From Laccaria trichodermophora (taxonomy: Eukaryota; Basidiomycota; Agaricomycetes; Agaricales; Hydnangiaceae), in NCBI GenBank assembly GCA_018417955.1, contig JACTVC010000043.1:102845-166844 (forward strand): DNA of 64,000 nucleotides, given 5' to 3'. The notes under the pieces are model-generated. The model searched no databases and had not been told where the DNA came from. It saw only the letters and a program-made list of their open reading frames with translations. This document shows, piece after piece, positions 34,410 to 45,838 of this stretch (position 1 is the stretch's first letter; each line of letters starts with the position of its first letter). A program made the position numbers and the translations under genes.

Positions 34410-36030
34410 ATCCTGGGACTAGTATTGATATTGTACGCATCTAACCACCTCCAAAGTTCCTAACCGAGTGTCGATCCGAGGAAGGCGATTTGGTAGGTAG
34501 TAAGCTAGCAAAGTTGGCGGAGATGATGGCGGTCGAGGACGATTGTTAGCGTTGATCAAATTCGGCTTGCTCAACGTTTGTTTTGGTTGTTGTCTCTTTC
34601 CACTTGCACGACGAGTCGACAAATTTCACTATTCGCACATATAACCACCACCAATACTCCCCACGCCGCCTGCCTTCTTCCTGCTAAAATTTGGAACCAC
34701 TGTTACTGTACGCATATAGCCACCTCCAAGCTTCCCCAACCCACATACGGGCGTCTCCCTCATTCTTTCTTTTCGTCGTGCAACGAGGGAATCCTTATCA
34801 TAGGATCGGTACTTATTAGCTGCATCGCGGGCATTCGTGACTCTTGAAGCTGATGCTTCACGTACACATTCTCGCAAAAGGCGGTTTGCGTTCAGTATGC
34901 GAGAAAGTTCAATGGTGCGTCACAAATGCCAACTGCATGCTTGGCTTACGGGACGTACAGACATCGCTTTGGCATCTATCACAAACACTCTCTTGGGCTC
35001 TCCCCTCAGGCGCAAAAGAACTCGACACACCGTCATCCACTTCCTCTCATCGGTTCTTGGACAGGACGATGGGAGAATCTACGCCCCAGCAAGAGGGCGT
35101 GGCCACTAATGGGGAGGGGTGTTGATTAACGTCGAGGATTACGAGGGAGTCGCGAGTTTGCTCAAGGACATGGGGAGTGCGGTGGATATGGCGGTTCGCT
35201 AAATCCAAGGCCATGGATGACACTGATGCAGACGTGTCCGCAGAGGACAGTGGGGCACTCACTCCCAACCCCACTGTTGACAAATTAATCCGAACCTAAT
35301 GGGTCGCCCAACTGAGCGAATACTGGCCCCTCCAGTCTATTTACCCTCTCGGACGAAGCGAGTTGAAATTTCTGAACCCACCACCCATTCACGTCATCCT
35401 GCTGGGCTCTGGGCTAGGACACTCCTTCCCCCTGCTCACACACCACATACCCACTATCCACGCAGACCCCGCGTTGGCGGACAAACTCGTCCCGCAGGGT
35501 GTGCTAGATCTCATACTCAACAAGACAGAACTCGTCATCGCGGAGAAGTTCCCCGGTAATGCAGCTAAAGCCAGGAAGAATCGCTGTGGAAGGTGCGCGG
35601 AAGGGGTTGTGCGTCGTTCGCGTATGTTCCCTCTCTCCATATTTGTCTTGTCACGAACTTACTCCCACTATGAAGTTAAAACAAGGCGATCCCTCTATAT
35701 ATGACCACGCCTCTGAAGAGGTACTTTCCTTCCGTGCGCATGAGTCCGAGCCCCTCCTCGTTTCAGGAATCTCCTCCGCCTTGTCCAAGCCGACGTTCGA
35801 TGGTATCCCGCTCATGCACCGCGGAGCGCTCGTTGTGGGAGGAGGGGTGGGAGCAGGGTACAGATGCCGGAGTAGACGGTGGTCGTTTTGATGGGTGTTG
35901 CGAGGTTGATGCGCTTTTGGGTGTTTCTTCGTTGACTGAACCTACTCCTGCTTCTACGTCCAAGACAACTGCATCTTCCACCACCACCACCTTAACAACC
36001 TCAGCAGCAGCCCCATACACCCCAGCTCGC
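34410..36030 (+). repeat. degenerate segment duplication, copy B
   Basis: Counterpart of 30640-32240. It retains MDDTDADVSAEDSGALTPNP (35214), NPPPIHVILLGSGLGHSF (35379), IHADPALADKLVPQGVL (35455) and KFPGNAAKARK, then KQGDPS and EEVLSFRAHESEPLLVSG (35680-35770). The kinase gene sits between the two copies. Frames are broken, and the reading of the parent gene is unknown. Confidence 0.7.
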
Positions 36031-37895
36031 TACCCGCCGGTCGTATTGCATCTAGCCCCCAAAACGACTCCCCCTTCCTCAACGGCGTGTGATGTCCATA
36101 GTAGAGTATGTATTACCACTTCACAGAAACGTTCTGAAGAGACAAGTACTTGCTCGTGCCGACATGCTCTAGCACTCTACTTGAACGGTAACTCTATCCA
36201 GGAGTGGTCGTCTGAGATCCAGGATCCAAGAACTGTGGCTTGATCGGCGCATGTTGGGCAGCAATTCCTACGTTCTTCCACTACCCAGCATCGTCTAGAA
36301 TCTGGATCTTGACCCCCCTTGGGTTTCGACCTGTGCTATTAGTCGAGGTCTCCCAAGCTGAGCACCTTCACCTCCAGAGTGCTGTGTTCTATTTGCCCAT
36401 GTGCAACGTGCTACTTGAGCAGCTCTTCTTACCTTCGACGTTTTGTTCACGGTGACGGACGAAACCACTCCTTCATCCTCTTGGCCTCCTTGTGGCTCCA
36501 CCCTTCGACTTGTTACCATAATTCTTCTTGACCACCTATTTCGCGTTTGGCATCACCTGTCCTCCTTGTCTCCCGGCTACATCTCACAACTTCCCCCTGC
36601 TCTTGGCGTTCTACTCGTGGCTCGTTCCTTCTACCGTTTATCGCGATCCAGGTTGACCATCCATTTCGTTTTTGGCAGGATATCCTTTCCCCGCCCTTCG
36701 TTCATTCTGTCCCGGCCTTTCTATCAATCAAGATTTCACTTGAATCGGAGGGCCTTCGTATGGCAATGCTGCATCCCAATCTCCACAATTGCTGCCTTGA
36801 ACCCGCCAAGTTTGACGTGTTGTTCGCGGTAACGGACGGGAGCTCAAATCACACACCCGTCGTAAGGTGTCGCAGTCTCCTCCGCCGCTCATCTTGGCCT
36901 TCTCGTCGTGCCTCTTTTTTGCACCTGTGGTGGTGGTACCCTACCTCGAGGATTGATGAGATTCATGGCGTTTGGCCGCTGGCAGTACTGCCTAAACCAC
37001 ACTACCGTTTCTCTCCTTGCATCTTGATCTTTACTCTCCGTCGAGGTTTCCCAATCCAAACGCCTCCACTATCGCGACGACGTGCCTAAACATGTGTGAC
37101 GTGCTGCCCGATGACAAGAGGCTCGAAGCTTTGTTCATTGTATCGGACGAGAACTCAAACGACACATCTTCTCCGTCATTAATAGTCACAGCTTCCTCCT
37201 CCATCCCCTTGGCCTTCTCCTCATAGCTTATTTCTTGCGCTTGTGGTCGATGATTTGTGTTTGCCGGGACTTCCTGGATCTACCCGGATCCTTCTTCGCA
37301 TCCAAAACAATGCTTCTGTGTGGTGCACTGCATGCTACCTTGAGCAGCCTACTTCCCCGGTTGAGCACCGACAGCAGCCTCTTGGAAGGTGGTTTTCTGA
37401 ATAGAGGCGACGATTCGCTACCTTCACTACTGTGTAGTTGAACTCAAGGTATCCCAACCAGAAACCTATCTCTCTCTTATAAACGCGCGCCATTGGCCTG
37501 TCATACACCATCTCCGACATGCGACCGTTCAATACTAGTACTGCTACTACAGTACTATGGTTTGCCCGAGGTCCCCTTTGAACCACCGAGCTCACCATCA
37601 ATCAGATACTGCACCAGATAGTCTTCTGAGGTGCAGCCTGACGTGGATCACGAGTTGCGCCCCGACTGGGTCTTCCATCCACCCTGTACCGCTACATGGC
37701 TAACTCACCATTCTTCCTCAATCTCCCTCCAACCTTAGTCTTGGCGCTTCCGAGCCAGACCCTGACTCGGCTTCTTGGAGCTTACCTCCAAGGGTCCAAC
37801 CCCAATCCAACCCTTCGAAGTGCCTGACTAACTCCGTCTTCCGACTCGGACTCGCGCTTACCTCCGTCCGTCCGTCGGCGGAGTTCTCATACCTG
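36031..37895. other. unassigned, with three degenerate internal repeats
   Basis: A block reading GACGTTTTGTTCACGGTGAC (36437), GACGTGTTGTTCGCGGTAAC (36818) and GAAGCTTTGTTCATTGTATC (37127), followed by GGACG and similar pyrimidine-rich text, repeats about every 310-380 bp. In translation each gives a VLFxVTDExS-like peptide. It may be a decayed tandem gene; no intact frame is seen. Confidence 0.4.
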
Positions 37896-37904
37896 TGGCC
37901 CATA

Positions 37905-38025
37905 GCAGCTGCTATCAAAATTCCCTATTTGGAAATTGATAGCAGCTGCTATCAAAAAATCCGAAAGCGGCAGCTGCTATCAAAAAAATCTGTAAACGGA
38001 AATTGACAGCAGCTGCTATCGAATC
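37905..38025. repeat. cluster of the palindrome GATAGCAGCTGCTATC
   Basis: Four copies occur in about 120 bp (near 37905, 37940, 37970 and 38010), some missing one or two end bases, separated by short AT-rich spacers such as AAAAAAATC. The full word is a perfect 16-bp palindrome. Confidence 0.9.
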
Positions 38026-39799
38026 AGGTAAATAGTTCTCACACCTGTCTGCCTTGTCTTATATTTTGCAATTTCACCATTTTTTAGTTCTCCACTTGTT
38101 ACAACCTCTAGTAGTCGTAATTTTACCACTGTATTGTAATACCCCAAAGCAGCCAAACATTTCAGAAAATACCTTGAAAGTGCAATCATTCACTATTGAA
38201 TAATTCAGCAAATGCTTATAAACTGAATTTAAATTCAATAAAACAATTTCATATTATAAAAATTGCACATGAAACTGTAACAGTTCAAACCTTATGCATC
38301 CTCCAAGTTTCAGAAGATTTGAATGTGTTTCTATTGCATGATACATGAAGAACAGCTGTATCATTCAGTGGGGTAGTTTTTTGCTAAATCTGCACATTCT
38401 GACAAAGATTCACTGTATCTAGAGCTTTTTCAATCTTCTTCAAAATTCTGCATGAATGTAGAGAATATGTAGCAGGTTGAAGGAGATTTCAATATACAAA
38501 TTGCCTTGTTTTTCCCAAAATGAGTCTAGAATTTTTTTCTTCTGGTTATCACTCCCACCAGGTTGACTAGAAGACAGTCTGAGCTGTTAGCTTTAATATA
38601 CCCCCTCAGAAAGCCTGTAAACTTTGGATAACTAAAACAAATGAGTATCAACTGGTGCCCAAAAGAGTAGAAGACATTAAATATTTTTTTGAAAATCTTC
38701 ATTGATGGGATGTTTTGGGCTCAATTTGGACTTTGATCACCTTTTGTGCATTGAAAACATGCTAGGTTTTTTTCTGGCAGTTGATTACTGATTGATAATT
38801 GGACAATATTATTTTACATGCAGCTGCAACAATTTTTGGCATCCCGAAACTCTGTAAGCAGGCAAATACTTGTTACTTATGAATATAGTGCACAGCCCTG
38901 ATGCAATTTAGCATACAACCAATTTTTGGGGGATTTTCTGGATTTTTTTATCATAGGAAAGTGATGCAGCACTAACAAATCCCTCCTTTTTTCCTTTTTC
39001 CTCTTTCCTTTTTGGGAATTTTACTCTTTTTCCTTTTATATTCCCACAACTATGATACCAGGGCCCCGTCCGTGTCCGTGCCCTTCTTGTTGTCAAAGTC
39101 AGACGAAATGGGCGTACTTTGTGTGGAGTTCCATGTAGTACCGCTGGGCTGCGTAGTTTCATGCAATGCTTGCGGTGTTCACAATGTACAGTGCAATGCG
39201 TCGAGTTATATTGAGGTATGAGACAAAACAGAGAAAGAGATATTAAAAGAACCGTAAGCCAAGCGAGCGAGTCTCAGGTCTGGAGTGTGGGATGGTGGGA
39301 TGGAGAATGAGCATATATATATAAAGAGAGAGCGGGCGGCCAAATGCAGAAGGATGCATAATTAAAAGAAGGAAGCTGCGGGAGGAAGCGGAAGGCGGAC
39401 GTAAGAAGGTAAGTAGGTCGAGACCCATTGACTACCTGGCCAAACTCGCAAAGAATAGTAACAAAACAAGGAGGAAAAAGGGAAAGAGGTGATGGTGTAG
39501 GCTGTCAAAAAAACCATTGAACATTGAAAGAGAAAAAAGATATGGTATTCAAAGGTGGGGATGATAAACTAACACGGCTTGCTCGAATGAAAAATGGGGT
39601 GGGTAAGGGTATGACCAGGGACGCAACAAGTTCGGTGGGTGGTGGTGATTCACGTTTGGTTCAAAGAAGACGCAGGGGATGGCAGGGGGGTAGGTATCAT
39701 TATAGCAGGGGTGTTGAGTTGGTTGTGGGTAAAAGCAATCGCCATGAGAACAAGCAAGACGAGAGAGAGGGAGCCAAGATGGCGCGAAAAGTTGAGTCT
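38026..39799. other. no recognisable gene
   Basis: 38026-39000 is AT-rich unique sequence. 39240-39520 is purine-rich with GAGAGAG and a TATATATATA stretch near 39312. Frames on both strands are short and show no family. Confidence 0.5.
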
Positions 39800-40929
39800 T
39801 TACAGCAGCCCACATTTCCTCAAATGGAGCTGAAGTAATATATCTTGAATCGCACTCAACACAGCTAACATTTTCCGTTAGACCCTCACTGTGTAAAGAA
39901 AGAAGGAAAGGGGAGACGTACACTTGATCTGCTGCGTATCCTTCGCACACGTATAATGCGCATAAATCTGCTTCGTCGCCGCACTCTGGTTAAGGGAAAC
40001 GAAACGGTGCAAGAGGTAGTCGCATGCGGCATCGTAGTTGTCCCCGCCTGTGTAGTCGGGGAAGTAGTCGCCTAATGGTGAGCGCAGGAGTTTTTCGGCG
40101 AAGAGGTCGATTTTGTTTAGGAAGAGAATCTTGGGTGGGAGGGGGTGTTAATGGGAGAGGGGGAGAGAAGGAGAGGGGAGACGTACGATTGATGTTTTGA
40201 CGAACCATCTGGAGTTGCATATCGAGTCGAAGAGGGTGAGCGCCTCTTGCATGCATTTCTACAATGGTAATGGTTGTGAGCGGTAAGAAGTGAAAGAAGA
40301 AAGAAAAAGGAGAAGGAAACATACCACACTCTCATCCTCATACAACATCTGATCATACTCCAACTAACCAAAAACACCAACGCCGTCACATTCTCAAAAC
40401 AATGTATCCATTTCTTCCGCTCACTCCTCTGTCCACCCACATCAAACAACTTGTACGTCAATTCCCCCACTTTAAACGTCGTCTCCGTAATCCCCGTCGT
40501 CTTCACCCTGCTCCGTAAGATATCCTGGTCGGTAGGGATGTAGTTCGTAGCTGTCATACGGTCGATCGAGTTGAAGTAGTACACCGCTGAATCGTTCAGC
40601 TGGAACTCCCGGGAACGACGCACGGCTTCTTTGACGCCGGGGTCACGCCAGAGGGAGCGCACAGCGTCGACGATGTCTCGTGGGAGGACGTCTGCTTCGA
40701 TTTGCATGGGGAGGGCCATGATGGTTGCGCGGCGAGCGTCGTTTTGCGGTGCGAGGGCTAGGTCGAGTTGTGGGAGGGCTTCGAGGATTGCCCTTTGTGT
40801 CCGATGTTGGTTAGCCTACGCAGACACATACAACGAGATGGGGGGAAACGGACCGCATTGACTGGATGGTGTTTGAGAAGATGATCTCCTTGTACGAGTC
40901 CCTTTCGGAATCTTTCCGATGTTTGACAA
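39800..40929 (-). pseudogene. G-protein alpha subunit, 3' portion only
   Basis: Exons 40929-40854, 40792-40325, 40258-40187, 40130-39924 and 39864-39800. Motifs are SYKEIIFSNTIQSMR, switch I DILRSRVKTTGITETTF, switch II FDVGGQRSERKKWIHCFENV, NKIDLF (NKxD), and C-terminus LHLRKCGLL. G-alpha subunits relay pheromone or nutrient receptor signals to cAMP or MAPK pathways at the membrane. Missing is the first part with myristoylation site and P-loop GAGESGKST, not found up to 41346. A one-base deletion at VFLVS|EYDQ (near 40366) and a one-base loss at the last donor break the frame. Next upstream on the same strand is a truncated PWWP gene, so this looks like a gene-fragment fusion or deletion junction. 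Confidence 0.8.
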
Positions 40930-41345
40930 CTGAAGGGAGCACCATCAGTATCGGTAGAGCAAAAATGAAGCATGGAAAATGAACTCCATAAACAGATCAC
41001 GAAGGTAATCCAATCAAAGCTAAGGGACGAAGAGTGAAGACCTGTGCCTCAAGAAACACGAACGGCAAAGGCTGGGCAGCAGCGGGGGATGGGGGAAACG
41101 GAGCATCTAGGGACTCAGAGTGTGGGATGAATGTCAAGGTGAAGCACATGGCCATTGCACCTCGAAGTCAGAGAAATGCGAAGGACGGAAAGTAGAGTGG
41201 GGCGCGAAATCGAGGAAAAGGAAACGAATGGACGGCATAACGGAAGAAAAGGTTCATAATGACCAAACATGAACCCCATCATGGGGGGCAACCAAAATCA
41301 AGACACCAAGTGACCGAGCCTTCAATGACAACAGCAAAAACATAC

Positions 41346-43682
41346 CTGGAGTTGTTCGATTGTCATGCCTTCGTAGTTTTCCACTGTCTTGAAAATGTCG
41401 TTGAGATTTGGCATTTCCTGTGAAACAAAGTGGGTCAGCATCGGCTGGGATAGTAGGACCGGAAGCGGAGCAGTGAAAGTGGGGATGCGAGCAAGGGAGA
41501 AGGAGCTAGAGAAGGACTTTGGATGAAGGGAATGACAGGATGTGGAAAAGAGAGAAGGAAGGAGGAGACAGCAAAAAAGTCAACCAGGAGTGGTTGAATA
41601 AGCCGAAGAACCAGGAAAGAAGGCACAAAAATACCCACCTCTTCTTTGGGTAACGACTTGTTGCTCAAGAAGGTCTTCTGCTGCCGCCAATCACGCACTT
41701 TGGTTGATTCATTGTCTTCAGAACCTTTAGCTAGAAAGAGAAGAACGGAGGTCAGCTTCTGACATGACGAGAAATGAAAGGACAAGTGATTGGATGGGGA
41801 CGGCGGTGCGAATAGGGTGGTTGAAGATGGTAAAGCATGCGATGAAGGAAAAGGAGTGGTAAAAAGGGAACATCGTTAAAAAAGGCGGTGTCATTCAAAA
41901 ACATAGAAAGGTGGTGCCCTGGAGTGACATTTGAAAGTCACCAGGGCTGCGGAAGAGGACGATAGAATACATCGCAAAGGCAAAGAAGCACCGAAACCGA
42001 GGAAAATGTGCGCCAGAAGCAAGTGAAGGTTGACGTTGAAGACAAAGAGACGCCAAAAAGGAAGAAAAAGAGAGAAGAAAGCAGTAGGAGCTGATAAGGA
42101 ACGAGACGAAGGGAGAAAAGCGCTAAAAAGTGCAGAAAGTGCAAAAAGGTCATAAAAACAACCATGGCCCATGGAAAGTGGCGGTTATTGCCCCAAATTC
42201 AAGAGTAGAGAAGCCTAGGGCCCGAGACGACGATTGAATGGCACCAGCGCCTCCGAAAAGAATGATAGACCCCAACAAAATGGACTAGAAGAGGAAAAGC
42301 GAAAGATTGACGACGCCAGGCATGGATGAAAGCTGATTTTGAGGATAAAGAGAGGCTCAAAAAGAGGCAGAGGAGGGGAGGGAACGATGAAAGGTGATAC
42401 AGCGTGCAAGGAAGCGAGAAAAGCGCTCAAAAGTGTAAAAAGGTCCGAAAAGAAATCGTAGGGTCAAGAAAGACAGAGGACGTCCGAATTTCGAGAACAA
42501 AAGGCGCAAAAACGTTTGGAGGACCATTAAAAGACACCATCATCTTTGAGAAGACGATAGGACATGAGAAGAGGAAGAAAAGGGGTCAAAAGGACGGAAA
42601 GAAGGCGCCAGAGGACGATAAAAGTTGACGCCAGGATAAAGAAAGGCACCAGAAACGAGAAAAAGAAGGAAAGGGTGAGGAAGGTGCTTTTGTAAGGCAA
42701 AAGCAGCTGTACGATGAAAAAGAATGGGAGAAGAAGGGAGAAAGCAAAAGATGGGCCACGACAGAGAGAAAGGAAAGGTCAAGCAAGAGAGAGGTAGGCA
42801 GAAGAGAAGAGAGAGATAGAAGAGAATGGAAGAAACATCAGAGGGCATCCAACGAAGGCAAAAGCGTGAAAATGGGGGTTACGAAAAGCAATCCGATGAA
42901 AAGGGTGGAAAACGTCGAGGAAAGGGGGGGTGGTGCCAAAGTAGCTTTCAGACGAGGAGAACATGGCAGAAAAAGGGTCTGGGGCATTCCAAGAGACGAG
43001 GAGAGGAAAACAGGGGCAAAAAGGGCAGTTATGGCAACAGCGAGCAAAGACAAAACGAGAACAAGCTAGAGATCAGAGCGATCCAATGATCCACTCCACT
43101 GATCCACCAAGCCACCAGGTCCGCAGAACCACAAAGAAAAGAAAAAGGAAAGCAGACTTACCTTCATCTATCCTGGTCCCGTTTCGCTTTCTTCACCGGT
43201 GGGGGGGACGCAGCAGTCTTATCTGCCGCAGCCGTGGCCTTCTTGGAGCTCTTTGTGCTGGGGCCAGCATCTGGGTCATCTTCAACCTCGTCCTCCGCAT
43301 CCGCCTCAGCTTCACCTTCATCCTCGGACTCGGACGGATGCAGAACCATCGTCGCGTTTTCTCTTCTTCCCTTGTTTCTTGCCTAGTAAATCAAAGAATC
43401 AGGATGTCACCATTGATGATAAAATATAACATGAAAAAACGCGAACCTGCAGCTCCTTCATCTTCTCCATCTTCCGTCTCTGCAAGCTGATCAATCTCAG
43501 CATTATCCTCCATGTCTACTGTATCCTGGATCATGGCCTCTTTCTCCGCGAGCCACGTTGCAGGGTTCAGAGCAATGCGATACCCATTCAACAGCTCTGA
43601 CGACTTTTTGTGGGGCTCCGAGATGTACGACTCAATTTCATGTTGTTGGAGCTTCGAGATGTCTTTCTCGACTAACCATGCA
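41346..43682 (-). pseudogene. PWWP/TFIIS-N-type chromatin protein, fragment
   Basis: Exons 43682-43447, 43382-43162, 41724-41639 and 41417-41346. The first reads AWLVEKDISKLQQHE, the end of a PWWP domain, then NGYRIALNPATWLAEK; the second has KKRKRDDG and acidic runs; the third and fourth give KVRDWRQQKTFLSNKSLPKE and NDIFKTVENYEGMTIEQLQ, the start of a TFIIS-N/LEDGF-like helical domain. Such fungal proteins bind methylated histones and elongation factors. The first half of PWWP and the end of TFIIS-N are absent. Two frameshifts lie in exon 2. The 5' side stops about 100 bp short of the TIR element at 43789. Family assignment is from recalled conserved words. Confidence 0.6.
41725..43161 (-). 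repeat. 1.44-kb purine/pyrimidine-biased intron
   Basis: Between donor GTAAGT (minus strand, 43161) and acceptor TAAAG (41725) lies 1437 bp with strong strand bias: plus strand A/G-rich (GGAAAGAAG, GAGAAAAGCG), minus strand C/T-rich. Imperfect repeats of AAAAGGGCG/AAAAGTG-like words recur. Other introns here are about 45-85 bp, and the next one (41345-40930) is also enlarged. Confidence 0.7.
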
Positions 43683-43788
43683 CTGCATGCAACATGTCAG
43701 TGTGGGCACGTCAGGGCGGAGAACGCATGGAAAAAGGACACACTGGTGTAACAGACGTGACCTCCTCGTCACTCATTTCATCAACTCA

Positions 43789-44428
43789 GTAAGGTAGAGG
43801 ACATCCACTTGCTTCTAACGTCACGTGTCGTTACATTTCCGTGACATGCCTTTTCAAATTAGGAAATTTTGCTCTTAAAAATGAAAGAAAAGAGTGTACA
43901 ATATTCTCAATGAAGTTTAAACAAAATATAATTCCATAGAATTGTTTAAATGTAAGTTAGGAATGTATGTACAAGTCTACAAGCATTAATCATGAGTTAT
44001 GGGTCCAAGCGATGGAAAATATACAAGTATGTACTATAATGAAAGTGAATTAGGTCAAGAAGGGAGAACGTCAGTTTATTTTGGCCTTTTCCATGTCATC
44101 CATGAGTGTCTGTGGAAGAATACGATGTCCACGATATTTTCGTGCTGCCCAGGCAGCTTGACTGCCGTTTAACCCCTTTTCGTACGCATCCATAAAGCGC
44201 TCGGCCCATTCAACAGTATTTTGGGTTAGAAACTGCAAATATCTCTTTCCCTCCCATCCTTTCTTCTTACATCTCAATAATACTACATTTAGTTTAACTC
44301 TATGGGATTACATTTGGAAAAAAGTGTTTCTGTCGCCACTGGTGAAGAATTTTGTAAAAAAGTACCTTTCTTGGAACAGTCACGCTTGGCACGTGATGTT
44401 AGAAGCAAATGGATGTCCTCTACCTTAC
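43789..44428. mobile_element. 640-bp element with 39-bp TIRs
   Basis: The ends GTAAGGTAGAGGACATCC... and their inverted copy match over 39 bp with two differences, both C/T or G/A. No convincing target duplication is visible in the flanks. A 68-codon minus-strand frame (44277-44071) contains TVEWAERFMDAYEKGLNGSQ and ARKYRGHRILP. It may be the last exon of a transposase, but I cannot name the family. Confidence 0.6.
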
Positions 44429-44429
44429 C

Positions 44430-44882
44430 TCTCGCCATTCATCGGCATTCACGCGTCCTCTTCCTCATCAATGCTCAGGCATCCCATACCCTTAAGGACA
44501 CCTTCCGTCTTTTACCGACCTTAACATTCATGTGCTTAACCTTCCCATTAGCCTTAGCATTTATCCTATAGCCCTTGGCCCTGTTATCTACAGTATATAA
44601 GACCTATGACTGTCAAGTAAATACCCCAGTGAATACCAGAGTCTTAAACGGTCTTTCGTGTTCGCTAACCCTCAGTGTGCCCGACTTTCAGTGTGCTACA
44701 GTTACCTTTCAGTCACCGTAGTCACACAACGGTCACATATTTTTGACCTCTACAACAAAACCTCGTCTCGTCTCGTCTCTACTCTTTTCTTACCTCGTCG
44801 GTTCTCTGGACGCCCTCGGTTTGATCACCCGATACCCCATAAACTGACGACAATACCCGTTTCATCTGTTTTATCTATTTCT
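44430..44882 (+). promoter_or_regulatory. Gypsy-1 leader, probable 5' LTR part
   Basis: Noncoding sequence upstream of gag with a TATA-like box (AGTATATAAGACC, about 44590) and CA-rich text. The matching 3' LTR is not in the window because the element is interrupted at its 3' end, so LTR limits cannot be set. Confidence 0.4.
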
Positions 44883-45838
44883 ATGTCTACTACCCGCTAC
44901 CAAACACGAGCGCGTGTCTCGCGTCCTGGATTAGCTACCCAGAACGGTGCGCCCGCCACCCTTAATCTTGTTACTAATGGTATTGGTTCACAGATACCCC
45001 AGGAGAGCTCGCATGAGGCGGCCTCCACGAGCCCATTGGCAGATACCTCGGAGAAGCCCACTCGCACGTACAGCGAGGTGGCAGCCTCTCGACCCTCCTC
45101 GCCGGTACTCACCAGTGAGGAGGGAACGCCTCGGCGTCCTCCTCCCAAAGTCCAAGTGCAGAGCACGATGGCTAGGGAGCGTATCACAGCTACCGCTGGC
45201 GTTGTGTTCAAGAACGATGTCGTCGTTCCCGAGCGCAAATCTGACTCGTCAGGAATAAGTGAACCAAGCGATTGGGAGGACAATCCCAATCCCTGGATTA
45301 AGGTAGTCCCTAGGCGTGCTCGTAGCCTAGGCTCCCTTAGTAATGCTAGAATAAATGACAATCTCATTACTACCAATAAGAAGAACATTAAGGCTTTGAA
45401 AGCAAGAAAAGAAACTGTACTAAGCCAAGCTGAAAGTCAGCTTACCACTGCTCAGAAGAAGCAAATTTCTCGTTGTTACGAGAAAATTCAGAAACCACAT
45501 GAAAGAGCGGAATCTTCTGTCTCGCACGGTGAAGGGCCGTCCAACCCAAAGGGTAAGAATATCGACCCTCGTAACTGGGGCGCGGCTCAGTTAAGTGACG
45601 AAGATATTGATATCGACACTCAGCGTGCCGCCCTTGAATCATTTAACAATGATCGCAAGGAAGCCCAGGCTTGGATGAATTCAGAAAATGAAAATCCGAA
45701 GCAGGAACAAATTACTCACAATAGGAGGAAGAGAGCTACTAAATCCTCCAATAACAAGGAACAGACCCCCATGTCTGACCTTTCAGGACAACATCTTTCC
45801 AAGGTAAAGGATCGACGTTCCGCGCGCCTGGAGAAGGT
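44883..45838 (+). pseudogene. Gypsy-1 gag, N-terminal part
   Basis: The frame from ATG 44883 (MSTTRYQTRARVSRPG) is chosen over the in-frame ATG at 44658, whose leader looks like LTR/UTR. The sequence is hydrophilic and rich in S, P and charged residues (SNARINDNLITTNKKNIKAL, GKNIDPRNWGAAQLSDEDID), a matrix-like gag region without a known fold. At 45838 it runs into a DNA transposon whose inverted repeat adds 17 codons and a stop. Excision continues the frame at 47220. Confidence 0.75.

Noticed and set aside
39549..39950. 133-codon minus-strand frame beginning MCEGYAADQVYV
   Set aside because: It overlaps the last exons and intron of the G-alpha gene in a wrong phase.
40854..41417. In-frame PWWP-G-alpha fusion protein
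   Set aside because: The upstream exon ends in phase 0, while the G-alpha exon needs one extra base; the in-phase reading leaves the G-alpha frame.
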